Shown here one piece after another: positions 24,601 through 35,637 of a stretch of 64,000 nucleotides of DNA; position 1 is the stretch's first letter; every line of letters starts with the position of its first letter. Source of the DNA: Lingula anatina. Lineage: Eukaryota > Brachiopoda > Lingulata > Lingulida > Lingulidae. The DNA is taken from NCBI RefSeq assembly GCF_001039355.2, contig NW_019773608.1, positions 1 to 64,000 of the forward strand, read 5' to 3'. Under the pieces are notes generated by a model that saw only the letters and a list, made by a program, of their open reading frames with translations, made no database searches and was not told the origin of the DNA. Both the position numbers and the translations under genes were made by a program.

Positions 24601-26009
24601 TGAGACGTAGATAATGCATCGTCAAATACTAGGGCAATTATCTACTAGTATATGTACAGGCCACAGGGATGATGCAGTGCTTTGTGTTGAGTTTTTGTAA
24701 TATGCCTGACTATGCAACAGTGACGTAAGATTTGAACGGGCTCTGTTAAGGTCTCACTTCAGACGCTCTTGGAGTTGTAATAAGAACTCATCTATCGAGT
24801 CACGATTTTCGATTTCAGTTTGACCAAGAGAGAGAGCAAAACACAATCGATTCAACTTTCATGTAATCCAAAACTACTCTTTACAGAATCTATACCTCTA
24901 GTAAATTGGCGTGCCAAAATTAACTTAAAGAGGAAAAAGATAAAGAACTATTAAAAAGATAAAAGCTATTGCAATAGATAAAGAACTATTGAGTCGCGCT
25001 CTCACGCTTGCGACTCCATTACAATAATTTGAATCATTTACAACTTTTAAAATATGACACCCATATCTTTTTGTTGATAAATCAAGATGGCATTATCATG
25101 AACAGATCTCGCATCGATCTTGGAAGGCTGCAAGTTACAATAACTTACATGTATATGCAATATTTTGTAAAAGATGGGAGAGTTGAATTATGGGCCGGGG
25201 TCAGCAGCTTTTAGGCACTGACATCAAAGGGGGTTGGACCCCCAACCCGGAAGTGCGTTCATAAGATAAATATTTCTCATTAATATTGTCTCTTTTACAC
25301 AAGCACTCTTAAAATAATAGGTACAAAGGGTAACTACATCTCCTGGCTTTCTTAGTCCCGAATGTGCCCATAAAATATATAACGTCGGTTAATTGTTTCG
25401 TGTTAAAGGGTCATCGTCTAGCTTGCCGTAAAGTGGTTGCGCGGTGCATCACTAGCAGCAACACGACCATACCTGTCCTTTTCAAACTGTGAGAGAGACG
25501 CCACTGCTGCTACACATACGCCTTCGCTAATATATCCTTTGGGGTAAAAAATAAATATATACTTGTTTATAGATTATGGATTATTTTAGAATAATTCATA
25601 TGCTGTCAGTTGAGTTAAATGTGGGACACAAGCTTTCGTATTATTCAATTACAGTACGGTGTGAATTTTTAATAGAAATTTAAATGCGTGAAGGGTGATA
25701 TACCAGACATGGACAGAAGTAGCGCGTAATTACCATTGTTTGTAAATTATCCTGTGCAACAGGCGATTAAAACTCTGATATTCACAACAATTTATGAAGC
25801 AGAAATCTGAGAGCAATAAGATTGGTGCTGTAGATAGACTGCAAACCGAGTTAAAAATGCTACAGTTGTGAAACAGATTGCAAACCTGCATAAAGAATGC
25901 TACAGTAGAGAAACCCAAGTCTTTACTGGTTTGACCCGGTGTGACAGGAATGGTAGCCTTAATAACAGAAGCCCGGGTCCCATATAATTAGTACAGGTTA
26001 GGGTTAGAC

Positions 26010-26101
26010 CCCATTCCCACAGATTTTAGATCGATCTATCCCCGTGGGGAGTCTCACTAGATTACTGTCAGCTTAGCCGGCTTAAATGTCTGTCCCGCCT
26101 C
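26010..26101. mobile_element. Fragment of the GATCGATC palindromic element
   Basis: The phrases attcccacagattttagatc and ccgtggggagtctcactaga match one arm of the copy ending near 10370 and the one at 54742. It is inserted within the duplicated flank of GnT-III copy B and is absent from the copy A flank. Confidence 0.75.
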
Positions 26102-27162
26102 AGAACAATGGATGAAAAAAGTCATACATGTACATGGAGGCATACATGTGCGACCAAAGCTCCACATTTTCAGAAAAAGAACCCCTCTATTGCAATTGCT
26201 GGCTGTCATTGCCGTCCACACAAACGGAGAACGTTATGACGATTTTAATCGTTAAAACAATGTCATCTGGTCATAAGTCAACTCGGTGGGCAATTTAAAC
26301 AGTCACCACCGCAGCTTAATAAATTTTTAAACTACATATCTTGACCTGCGTTTTTGTCGATGATCGGCACGATGCCACCCGAAACACTATACGCAACGAT
26401 TGTAGGCTTTACTTATCCAGATCTCCTACTTAATTTGCAAATAGCCATAAATACCTTCTTGTGCAAATAACTAGTACTGGGCCCCGTATGAATCAGGGTA
26501 GGACACTTGACTCCTGATATTGTTATGTCTACTGCTACGAAGATATTCATATATAAAAATAAAACTACTCAATACAGCAAGTACTTGCAAACTTTTACAC
26601 AGAAGAATAATTTATGAAACTTCAAGCAAGAATGCATTTTTGCTGCAAGACAAATTAAAAAATTTAACAATTTAAAAATAGACAGCCCAAGATACCTCTT
26701 TCCATAGGCCAATAGTTAATTTATTGCGGCTGTATATTGTGACAACTAGCTGTGACCCAATACGCACATTCCTCATTTCAGTTTTTTAAATGTATTTATC
26801 GATGACAGTTTAAATGAATTACGCAAACAGTGTGTCCGGACAACTCGCTGACCACACGGGTCGCTGTTATGGTCTGTTACAAAACTGATGAAAAGTCTCT
26901 TTTTTAACTTTGGAACAAGCTATTATAAAGACCCCTGTGATATCAGAAATGGGCCATGTTAATATTATGTTTTTACCGCGCAATATGAAAACTGTCTTTA
27001 ATAAAATATATCTACATAAATATATCGTGTTTTTTTTTCATTTTATTGATATTTAGAAATGCATTTTTACTATTATCACCAGGCACTAGAATGCTTTAAC
27101 TTTGACAAAGCAGTAATTAAAGAAATCTTCACACATGTATTGTTTCTTACCTCAGCCTAGGT

Positions 27163-27422
27163 TACGGCGATAGCTCGATCTTTTCACAGGAAAAAATGTG
27201 AACTTTACAGATACTGTAATTTTCTAAACCATTAATTCTTAAAATCAAAACGTTCTTTTTAGTGGTAGCAACAAAACTGAAAAAAGGCTACCTTATAATT
27301 CTATTTTTTTTTCAGAAAGTACCACAGTTGCTACACAGAAATATATTTTTTCAATGATTCTTAAATAATGAATCTAAAAAATTGATAATTTTCGCCATTG
27401 AAAAGATCGAGTCATTACCGCA
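27163..27422. repeat. Interspersed AT-rich inverted-end repeat (ctcgatcttttcA family), copy 1
   Basis: Starts ggttacggcgatagctcgat and ends attgaaaagatcgagtcatt followed by accg, so the ends are inverted copies. Internal landmarks are gtgaactttacagatact, agtggtagcaacaaaa, aggctac and cacagaaatatattttt. Other copies are near 43793-44052, 45195-45710 and 51905-52146. Confidence 0.7.
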
Positions 27423-28327
27423 ACAGCCATATGCATCTTTTCTATACCATGTAATGATAAATGATTAAAGATCAATAATTTGGATAGGCTTTTTTCTATT
27501 CATTTCAATTGACAGATGCATTTTACAGCAAAATTATGACACCATTCAATGACAGCTTTGTTTTAATGCATTTGCCTGAGAGGTTCTCAAATAACTTTAT
27601 CCAGGCACTTAGATCAGACTGTTTTTATGCTTGTCTGTCAACAGCACCCTGAGATTCAGAGATCAGGCCTACTTGAAACAGCAGGGGTATAGTAGGCGAT
27701 AGCGTGGAGGCAAGTTTCAAGGTATCTCTGAAGCTCAGGAGGGTCAACAGAGGCTCACATTGCCAGTCCATAGCCAGGGCCCGTCAATGGGGTATTTCCG
27801 CTGTGTTGATTGGCCGATTCTTCGAATACTCATAATATTCAATATGTTGAGTGGGCAATTCTTAAATATTTTAAAACATTGCCAATCGTTATCTGTTTCT
27901 TATTTAAAGGGATATATATAGGTCTCATTATGGCTTTATTATCTCTGGTTTTATTTTTGGCATTCCCTTCTTATTGTTAACTGCGATCACTACCCTCCAT
28001 CTAGGACACAATATATTGTGTAAGAATATTAGAAAGCAATTATGTGATTGCACATTTTCGTGAATGAAGTAATCGCAATTTCTAACGAAAGGAAACAGAG
28101 AAAAGCTTGATAGATCGGGAGATTTATCGTCTGAATCGGGACATATCGAGATATGTCCCCAAGTCGGGAGACTCCCGACAAGATTGGGAGTGTTGACGGT
28201 CTGTGACAGGATATGGAAGGTAAAATTAACGCAAATCTGGTGAGACAAAAGTCAACCCCGTGCCTCTTTAGTTGCTTTGATGATTTCAACCATCTAACCC
28301 CCCCCCCCGCCCACCAAAAAAAAAAAA

Positions 28328-28535
28328 NNNNNNNNNNNNNNNNNNNNNNNNNNNNNNNNNNNNNNNNNNNNNNNNNNNNNNNNNNNNNNNNNNNNNNNNN
28401 NNNNNNNNNNNNNNNNNNNNNNNNNNNNNNNNNNNNNNNNNNNNNNNNNNNNNNNNNNNNNNNNNNNNNNNNNNNNNNNNNNNNNNNNNNNNNNNNNNNN
28501 NNNNNNNNNNNNNNNNNNNNNNNNNNNNNNNNNNN
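28328..28535. other. Assembly gap (run of N)
   Basis: About 208 unknown bases are bounded by C and A homopolymers. The long frames crossing it are artefacts. Confidence 0.99.
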
Positions 28536-30061
28536 CCCCCCCCCCCGCCCCACATAAAGAAAAAAAAATTAGGCACTTTGGCACTAGACAAACGTGAAAA
28601 TTTCATCTCTGTGACCTGTATATCTTATAGTATTATTGACCTCATTTAGTATATTTGCCAAACAAATTAAAGCGGTGCAAGAATTTTATCTTTAAATCCG
28701 ATTTCAAGGGATGTAGTGCATATAAACGAAAGTAAACTTCTGGATTATATGCTTTTATTTCAGGCAATTTTTTTCACAGACTATGCAGAATGATTCCCAC
28801 TAGCTACGCTTTAATAAACCATGAAACGCGTGTTATCCATTAGGCCGCACTGAGTTAATTCTACGGATGCCAACATTTGGAGACCTAGAAACATATGCGA
28901 GAGGGCGAAAAAAATTATATAAAAAAACTCTGGCAAAAGTGCTGCTAAAGAAAAGGAATACAACTAGAAATGCAAATTCAACTACGTGAAATGCTTAAGA
29001 GTCAGCAGTCAGGTACTTTTTGTATCTAACCTAGGAATTGTAGCCGTATTGTCCTCTTCAATCCGGACAAAGCAACCGAACTGGCGAGTGTATGACCCAT
29101 TTTAAGGCTACCTCAACTATCCTCGCTTATCTTTCGTCGTTGCAAAAAAAAAAAAAAAAAAAAAAAATAAAAAAAATAAAAAAAAAAAAAAAATAATAAT
29201 AATAATAATAATGAATAAATAAAATGAAAAAATAAATAAATAATTAATAATAATTAAAACGGTGTGAGTCGCTCCGAATAGGACGATTTTGTAGTAGTTT
29301 GGACGATAGTCGCTCGTCGCCATCAGTCCCTTTGTACAGTTTGGAGATATCCCGACCCCTCAACACCGATTGCATATCAATCTATAATCACGCCCCCGTC
29401 TCCTTGTTAACTTTTATACTTATGTATTTTGACAACGACATTGGTAATCCTTGAGAGACAACGACGACGCGGCCGCCATCTTTGCCACCGCTTTTTGCGC
29501 CATCTGCAATATGCTGATGTTTCATTTTACCACAAATTCAGCAGGTTTTGTAGTAGAAGATTAGAAATTTTTTCGACAGCCCAGACCCTCAAGTTATGTT
29601 AAATGGACAAAAACACGGACAGCGATAATTTTTTACTTTTTGAGAACAGGCAAACATTAATGCGTGCGCGGATATCAGTTTTAAAATTAAATCAAGATGG
29701 CCTTATATATGAACTCATAGTTAATATAACCAGGATAGTAGACCGACAAAAAATACTGTGCGGGTGCAACAGTTAAAAGCATGATAGAATAGGAAGGTAT
29801 AGTCTGAAGTCTTTTTCTCTGGTTGTTTAGTTCATTGTATAGTGAGAGCCGAGCGTGCCGCCCGTGGTACTCATTCGGGGCGAGCTTAGGAAAAATTAGG
29901 AGCTGACGACCCTGACTACGGTACAGTACTCACAATGCTAGTATAATAGTCATTAGTTGTCATGTGTAGATTCCCAGACTTGGCAAAGGTTGATATAGGC
30001 CATGTGAATCAGCACAGACACTTTGAAATGTACAATAGGTGTGCCCCATATATGTGCATAG

Positions 30062-30318
30062 GGACCATTCCCAAACCCTATCGTATTAACTGTGGATCGA
30101 TCTATCTCCAAGGGTTTCTAGCTAAACTGCAATCAACTTAAGCGGTTTAGATGTCTGTCACGCCTACTGAAGCTGCTAGGGGGTAATTAATTATCGTTAA
30201 ACAGCTTCAGTAGGCGTACCAGACATCTAAGCCGTTTAAGCTGAAAGCAATTTAGCGAGAAACCCCTTGGAGATAGACCGATCCTGTTAGATTGATCTAG
30301 GTATGGAAACCCAGTCTA
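30062..30318. mobile_element. Palindromic MITE-like element, about 257 bp, near-perfect arms
   Basis: The arms gtttagatgtctgtcacgcc and the facing ggcgtaccagacatctaag meet near 30190. The outer parts tggatcgatctatctccaag and cttggagatagaccgatc also pair. It belongs to the same family as the copies near 10000, 32660 and 54742. The whole element could fold into one long hairpin. Confidence 0.78.
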
Positions 30319-30841
30319 TGGCTACTGGGTACATGTAGGTAGGTTACATGCAGTTGCGATATGTTATGACAAATTTCACGCCTTGCCCAGGCAGCTCAAC
30401 GTTATGCTGCAGTCTATGGGCCCACTAACAAATATTCTAACACCGCTGACAACACAGGCGATGAAAATTCCGTCGGTATTGTTGCATTTTTTTAGCATTT
30501 AATACAACAAAAACCATACTGGCGCAATAGCTACATAAAATAGCATCTCGGCAAAATAATCTTGGTATCAAACGCACGGTTTCAATTGCTGTTTTCATTT
30601 GAATGTAAAGATGTTTACTCCCTGTTACACTGGGCCTACGACCGATCTGAGACCGACTTTTTCCCTCTCTTATCCCCTTCAACAAAATTTGATAGTCAAC
30701 ATCAAATTTATACATCAGTCGTAAAGAACAGTAAATATGACAGCATTATCTCTAGTTACATATTTGTGAGAATGGAACAGAGTCGCAAGCCCGGTGTAAT
30801 CTATGCTTTATCTATATATTTATCTATATTATCTATATCTA

Positions 30842-31019
30842 CAGGGTTGCTATTTAATATGGAATATTTTTTATCATTGTTATTTTTGAGTGCTGATTTA
30901 ATTTTTTTGGTTGGATTCATCAAAAAAAGTATGTCACTGAGTGATACAAACATCCAGTCTTCTGTTGTGAGATATTTTGGTCAATAATATCAAATCTGAC
31001 ATAAGATGCCATACAACAG
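30842..31019. mobile_element. Left end of a Tc1/mariner-like element, cut by a single N
   Basis: Begins TA|CAGGGTTGCTATTTAATATG and matches the first 178 bases of the complete element at 33969 almost exactly, then stops at the N at 31020. The corresponding right end (41 bp) appears only at 37558-37598, after another single N. Confidence 0.9.
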
Positions 31020-31020
31020 N

Positions 31021-32354
31021 TTATTGATAGCCTTTTTCCTCTGTTCAGCCTTGAAGACATGTTATAAGGACGAGGAGGCAGGCGAATTCGACTGGAATAA
31101 GTACACGTGCCCAGATAGCACCCCGGAGTGCTGCGTGGAGAGTGAAGAATTTACATGCTGTCAGACCGAGGCACAGAAAACACTGTGAGTAAATTTTGGA
31201 CGAGGTCGAGGAAGACTCATCGTTTTGCCATGGTTAAAGATATATTTAAATGGCTTAACATAAAATTAAAGAGAACGTACACGCGGTTTGTAGAATGAAA
31301 ACAATCAAACAAAGTTATTCTGTGCCCTTAACTCCTGAATGTATATTTCCAGTTATCAACAACTTCAGCTATGGGGTGGGGTGGTAGGATTCATGCTCAT
31401 TGTGACGGGTGCCTATCTCTGCTACAAAAAGGAAACTAACATTTGCGAAAAAAGCCTCAAGGAAAGGTGCAGTTGTGGCAAAAAGTAAGTTCAACCTTGG
31501 AACCTAATCTCACTTTACATAGCTTACTTAGCTTTAGATAAAGATTGCAGCAACTTTAAGGCGAGCTTCCATGGGGTTGTTGGTTCGATGTAACTCAATA
31601 CGACCCAATTCCAGTTGGATGTGTGATTACGATTAGCTGACCACGGGCGGCAGTTCTAATCCCTCTGTTGTCACACCCAGCTTCAGTATAATTGAGGTGG
31701 ATTGTTCTAAGTTAGGTCGATCCATCTCCAATGAAAACGGCCCTAAAGTGCGCTGCCACAGTAATCGTGTCAAATTATTTTTAATTTGGACTAAAATACT
31801 GATTCTATATATAAAAAACGAAGAAAAATCAATAACTATTATTATTCAGATAAACTATTGATTAAATGATTCTGTTAAATACTTATAATAGACGATTTTC
31901 GGGAACATAACGCCCTGCTTTCTTGTTTTGTAGGCAAGAAGCGAAGGAAGAGACAGAACTAGAACTTACTGTGTTACCAAGTGGCGACCTCGGGAGCGCA
32001 ATGAGGCGCGAGGGGACGACCCTCAGTCAGTACGCTGCTTCACAGGCTCTGAACAACGATCTGACAAAACTATCGTCCGGTAACTACGAGAAGAATGAAA
32101 ACAAAGACTCACAATCCATTTCAGAGTCGTCGGCGGATCGGAGGACTAAAAATGAAGATAACTCCGATGCACATACACCAACAAATGAAACTCCGGCAAA
32201 TAAAACGAAACCAAAGAGTGCCACAAAGTTTCAGTGGAAAAAGAAGCAAGAGCCGTCCGAAGTAGCCGAGTCGAAATACAATTGGAAGAAAAAGAAGGTC
32301 GAGGAAAAGTGTTCGCCCTCAACACCAAAGAACCCCTATATATACATACCATGA
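31021..32354 (+). CDS. Cysteine-rich single-pass membrane protein, 5' end missing
   Basis: Family not recognised. Three exons with consistent phase 2 junctions: 31021 (or 31049)-31184, 31353-31484, 31934-32354. The visible protein opens with a hydrophobic stretch (LLIAFFLCSALKTC), then a compact cysteine-rich ectodomain with YTCPDSTPECC and EEFTCCQTEAQK. One membrane segment follows (WGGVVGFMLIVTGAYLCY), then a short cysteine stretch (CEKSLKERCSCGKK) and a hydrophilic lysine- and serine-rich cytoplasmic tail of about 140 residues. The tail has two FQWKKK/YNWKKK-type motifs and ends PYIYIP. AATAAA follows at 32378-32383. The upstream edge is uncertain. ttttcctctgttcag at 31034-31048 looks like an acceptor, so the first hydrophobic residues may be intronic and not a signal peptide. 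The contig starts right after an N, so any earlier exon is lost. Confidence 0.65.
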
Positions 32355-32383
32355 TAATTACTTTTTATTACATGTATAATAAA

Positions 32384-33968
32384 ACATCATATGGATAATA
32401 ATAGACATTTGAAGATTCCGTCCTCCTCTTCCATATGACTGTGCCTGATGTCGTCAGAACAAAGTTTAAGGAAAGTGATGATGATATGACCAGTTGCGTG
32501 ATATTCGCGACAGTGATTTTATTGGATCAAAAGTCTGCATATATTTTTAAATAACTTGTACAGAAATTTTTTGTATACATTACAAGGAATTGAAAAGGGC
32601 ACGCAAATTAGAAATGATATCATTTAGAGCCAGGTTGAAATCCATATGTTAAGAACCTTTAGGCCCAGCCCAATAGACACCATCGGTCTTCGCACATGTA
32701 GATCGATCCATTTCTGCGGTGCATCTCGCTGAGAGCAATCAGCTTAACTGGATGACACGCCTCCTTTTGTTTCCAACGAATTCGAATAAGCACGAACCTT
32801 TCTGTATGCAACATAAGGCCAGGAGGAGACGTGCCATGCAGTTGGACTGCTTGCACTCAGCAAGACTTCCCACCGAGTTGGATCGATTTATGGAAGTAGA
32901 TCACTGGTGTCTATGGGAATGGGGCCTTAGACCTTCTTGAATCTTGTTTTCAAATAGAATATTTTAGATTTAGAAACATTTATGTGTCATTATTTTCTAA
33001 CCAACGCGTGTTCATAGTATTGATGACAATATATGTTTTTCATACACCTGACATCATTTTATGGTTGGAATCAGTTCTGCAAAAAAATTTTTCATGGTTC
33101 CTTTGATCATCCCTTCTATTTAAAATGTTTGTGCAAGCGCATGGTTTGTTATTATTTCACAAAAAATATTCTTAATGCAGAGCTACAAAACATGTTTTGG
33201 AGAGCCATGGTTTTAAACTGTTGAAAACGTGCACTTAGTATTGATCTGTGGAGACTAGAAATATCTAAGTGATAACACTTTAACTGACAATAGCATATTA
33301 TATCCGATGATTATGTTTTATTACAAGAAGAAAACGATATTGAAGGCGCGTCGCGATGCCAATTAATGAATTGTGTTCCAAAATATATAATTTTAAAAAA
33401 CAGTTGCATAAAGGAATAAGGTCTCAAACTGAAGAAATAATAAAAAGTTGTATATATGTGGGAAAACGAGGGAAGAAGAAGTAGAGAAAGACAAAGAACA
33501 TTATACAACAAATCAACAACTGTACAATAACAAGCTCATCCAATTAACTGAAAATAGAGTAAACTGAAGAACCGTGATCGTCGATGTCTGCACCAGGTCT
33601 GACACATGGTGATGAAACGTAAAGACGTTTTGTTGACGGCTTGTGACTTATCATGTGGCTTTATATTCAATTCATTTCTGCACTGGTACAAATATTATCA
33701 TGAACTTGTATAATATAATATAATATAATATAATATAATATAATATAATATAATATAATATAATTGGTGCATTACCATTCTGTAATTGGTATTTGCATTA
33801 GCAGTTTATAAATGAACAAATCTTTTTATATAATTGACAGATGTATTACATGTAGTATAGATACTACTGAAATATTTTAACTAAACGGTGAAATACAACT
33901 TATTGGAGTGTTTACATATTAATCGTAAATAAATCATGCAATGTGCGGTAACAATCATATGTAATATA
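32384..33968. other. Intergenic, about 1.6 kb, no gene
   Basis: Holds a palindromic MITE-like copy (32660-32935) and a TATAA pentamer microsatellite (33711-33763). The remainder is AT-rich sequence with nothing recognisable. Confidence 0.6.
32660..32935. mobile_element. Palindromic MITE-like element, GATCGATC family
   Basis: Inverted outer segments are aggcccagcccaatagacac...gtagatcgatccattt and its facing partner ttggatcgatttatgg...tgtctatgggaatggggcct. The inner arms agcttaactggatgacacgc and gcgtgccatgcagttg-type sequence also pair. It is diverged from the other copies. Confidence 0.65.
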
Positions 33969-35635
33969 CAGGGTTGCTATTTAATATGGAATATTTTTTA
34001 TCATTGTTGTTTTTGAGTGCTGATTTAATTTTTTTGGCTGGATTCATCAAAAAAAGTATATCACTGAGTGATACAAACATCCAGTCTTCTGTTGTGAGAT
34101 ATTTTGGTCAATAATATCAAATCTGACATAAGATGCCATACAAAAGAAAGGAACACCCCCAGAAAACCATATCAACGTTAACATTTTGATGTCAGTATTA
34201 ACTTTAAGCTAAGGTATTAAAGAAAATGATAGCCTCCGGACAGTGATATGTTACACAGTCAAAGAACTCACTACAGTAAATCATGAAAAGTCAGTAATTG
34301 CGGGTATGACCTCCAGCAGCCGCTTGCAGCGCCCTCATCCTACATGGCATATCCTGTGACACGTTTTTTTAGAGTTTGGATGGGGATATCATTCCACGCA
34401 GTGATATTTGCCTGTCGCAATTCATCACTTTTTACCGGATGATGACCATAGCTATTAATTCTGTGAGTTACTTTTGCCCAAAGTTTTTCAATTGGGTTCA
34501 AATTTGGAGAGTTTGCAGACCAGGGCAGTTGCTGAACCCATTGGTTTTGAAGAAAAACAGTGATTCTGCGGGCTCGATGTGGGGTTTCGCAGTCGTCTTG
34601 GTACACAAATTTGTTCCTGAAGATGACTCTTACCTATCGAAGCATTGTTTGCTGTAGAATGCCTCTGTAGGAATCCTGGATGAGGTTGCCTCCTAGAGAA
34701 ACCAACTGGCTCTGGGCACCGACATGAAATGCTCCCCAAACAGAGACGTTACCATCCCCTGCTTGCACCCTAGGCAGTACACAATCATCGTTTTATGTCC
34801 CTCGTACACGTCGGTGAACACGGATTCGACCATCAACCCAAAGAAATTCATATCTGGCCTCATCACTGAAAACGACGCGATTCCAGTGTTTTGGCTGCAA
34901 ACGCACGTGGTCCCCAGCCCATTGCAGACGTCGCTGTATATGACCTGCTGTTAACTGTGGTTTCCCTACTGGCCTTCGTGCAAAATAACTGGCATGCAGT
35001 AATCTCTTGTTCACGAGGGACCTTGAAACGGGCGTTTAAATAACATTCTGCCTCTCTTTTCTGAGGACACTGGTTGTCTTTGTACGACCAGCACGGCGTC
35101 CTCTAAGAAGATGGCGGTCCTGTCTTCTTAGTGTGATACGGGGACACCCTGGTCGAGGTATTGGAGTAGGTGCCCCTGTTGCAGCATTTCTTTGGTGGAC
35201 TTTACAAACGGTTCCTGTTAAATGTTGAATTACCTGGCAAGTGCTGTCTGTTTCTGGCCATTTTCTCTGAGAGCAAGAATCCCATAGTAAGCTGCGTTGC
35301 GTAGATGTCGAACCATATCTTCACTAAGGTACCTGTCAAGTTTCAGAGCGATCCCTTTGTTGCTTCTCTAAACACACTCCAAAGATTGACCAAACCCATG
35401 TGTTTTTGTACAAGGGCAGAAATTGCCGAAAAAATCACCCCTCACATTTCTGACCACAGAACATGCAACTGCATGCATCAATTGTTTCGAGAGTTGTGTG
35501 GTAATTAGGTAACATACCTGGTTACACATGAAGTGACACCTCAGTTTTAGATTTAAAACAGTTAGAGAGAAATAAAATATTTTGTAGAAAATTTACTCGC
35601 CAAAAAATAATATTCCATATTAAGTGGTAACCCTG
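33969..35635 (-). mobile_element. Tc1/mariner-like DNA transposon, degraded transposase (1,667 bp)
   Basis: Both ends are present with imperfect inverted repeats (CAGGGTTGCTATTTAATATG and CAGGGTTACCACTTAATATG read inward). They are flanked by TA at 33967-33968 and 35636-35637, the target used by this superfamily. Transposase pieces lie on the minus strand in broken frames. About 35014-34793 has WNRVVFSDEARYEFLWVDGR (first catalytic Asp). 34606-34340 has YQDDCETPHRA and LPWSANSPNLNPIEKLWAKV, with 34 residues between the second Asp and the Glu (DD34E). Frame changes and missing N-terminal coding sequence make it inactive. Confidence 0.9.
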
Positions 35636-35637
35636 TA

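Larger units (their letters stand above)
23943..31020. other. About 7 kb without a recognised gene; repeats and a gap
   Basis: After the duplicated 5' flank of copy B comes an insertion (about 24240-25390) carrying a MITE (24433-24600), then the second half of the duplicated flank (25390-25990). A palindromic element fragment (26010-26101), an AT-rich repeat (27163-27422), a gap of N at 28328-28535, an A-rich tract (29143-29260), another palindromic element (30062-30318) and the left end of a Tc1-like element (30842-31019) follow. Small open frames show nothing recognisable. Confidence 0.55.

Noticed and set aside
28029-28606. Several 96-174-codon frames
   Set aside because: They cross the 28328-28535 gap and G/C homopolymers; the translated N carries no information.
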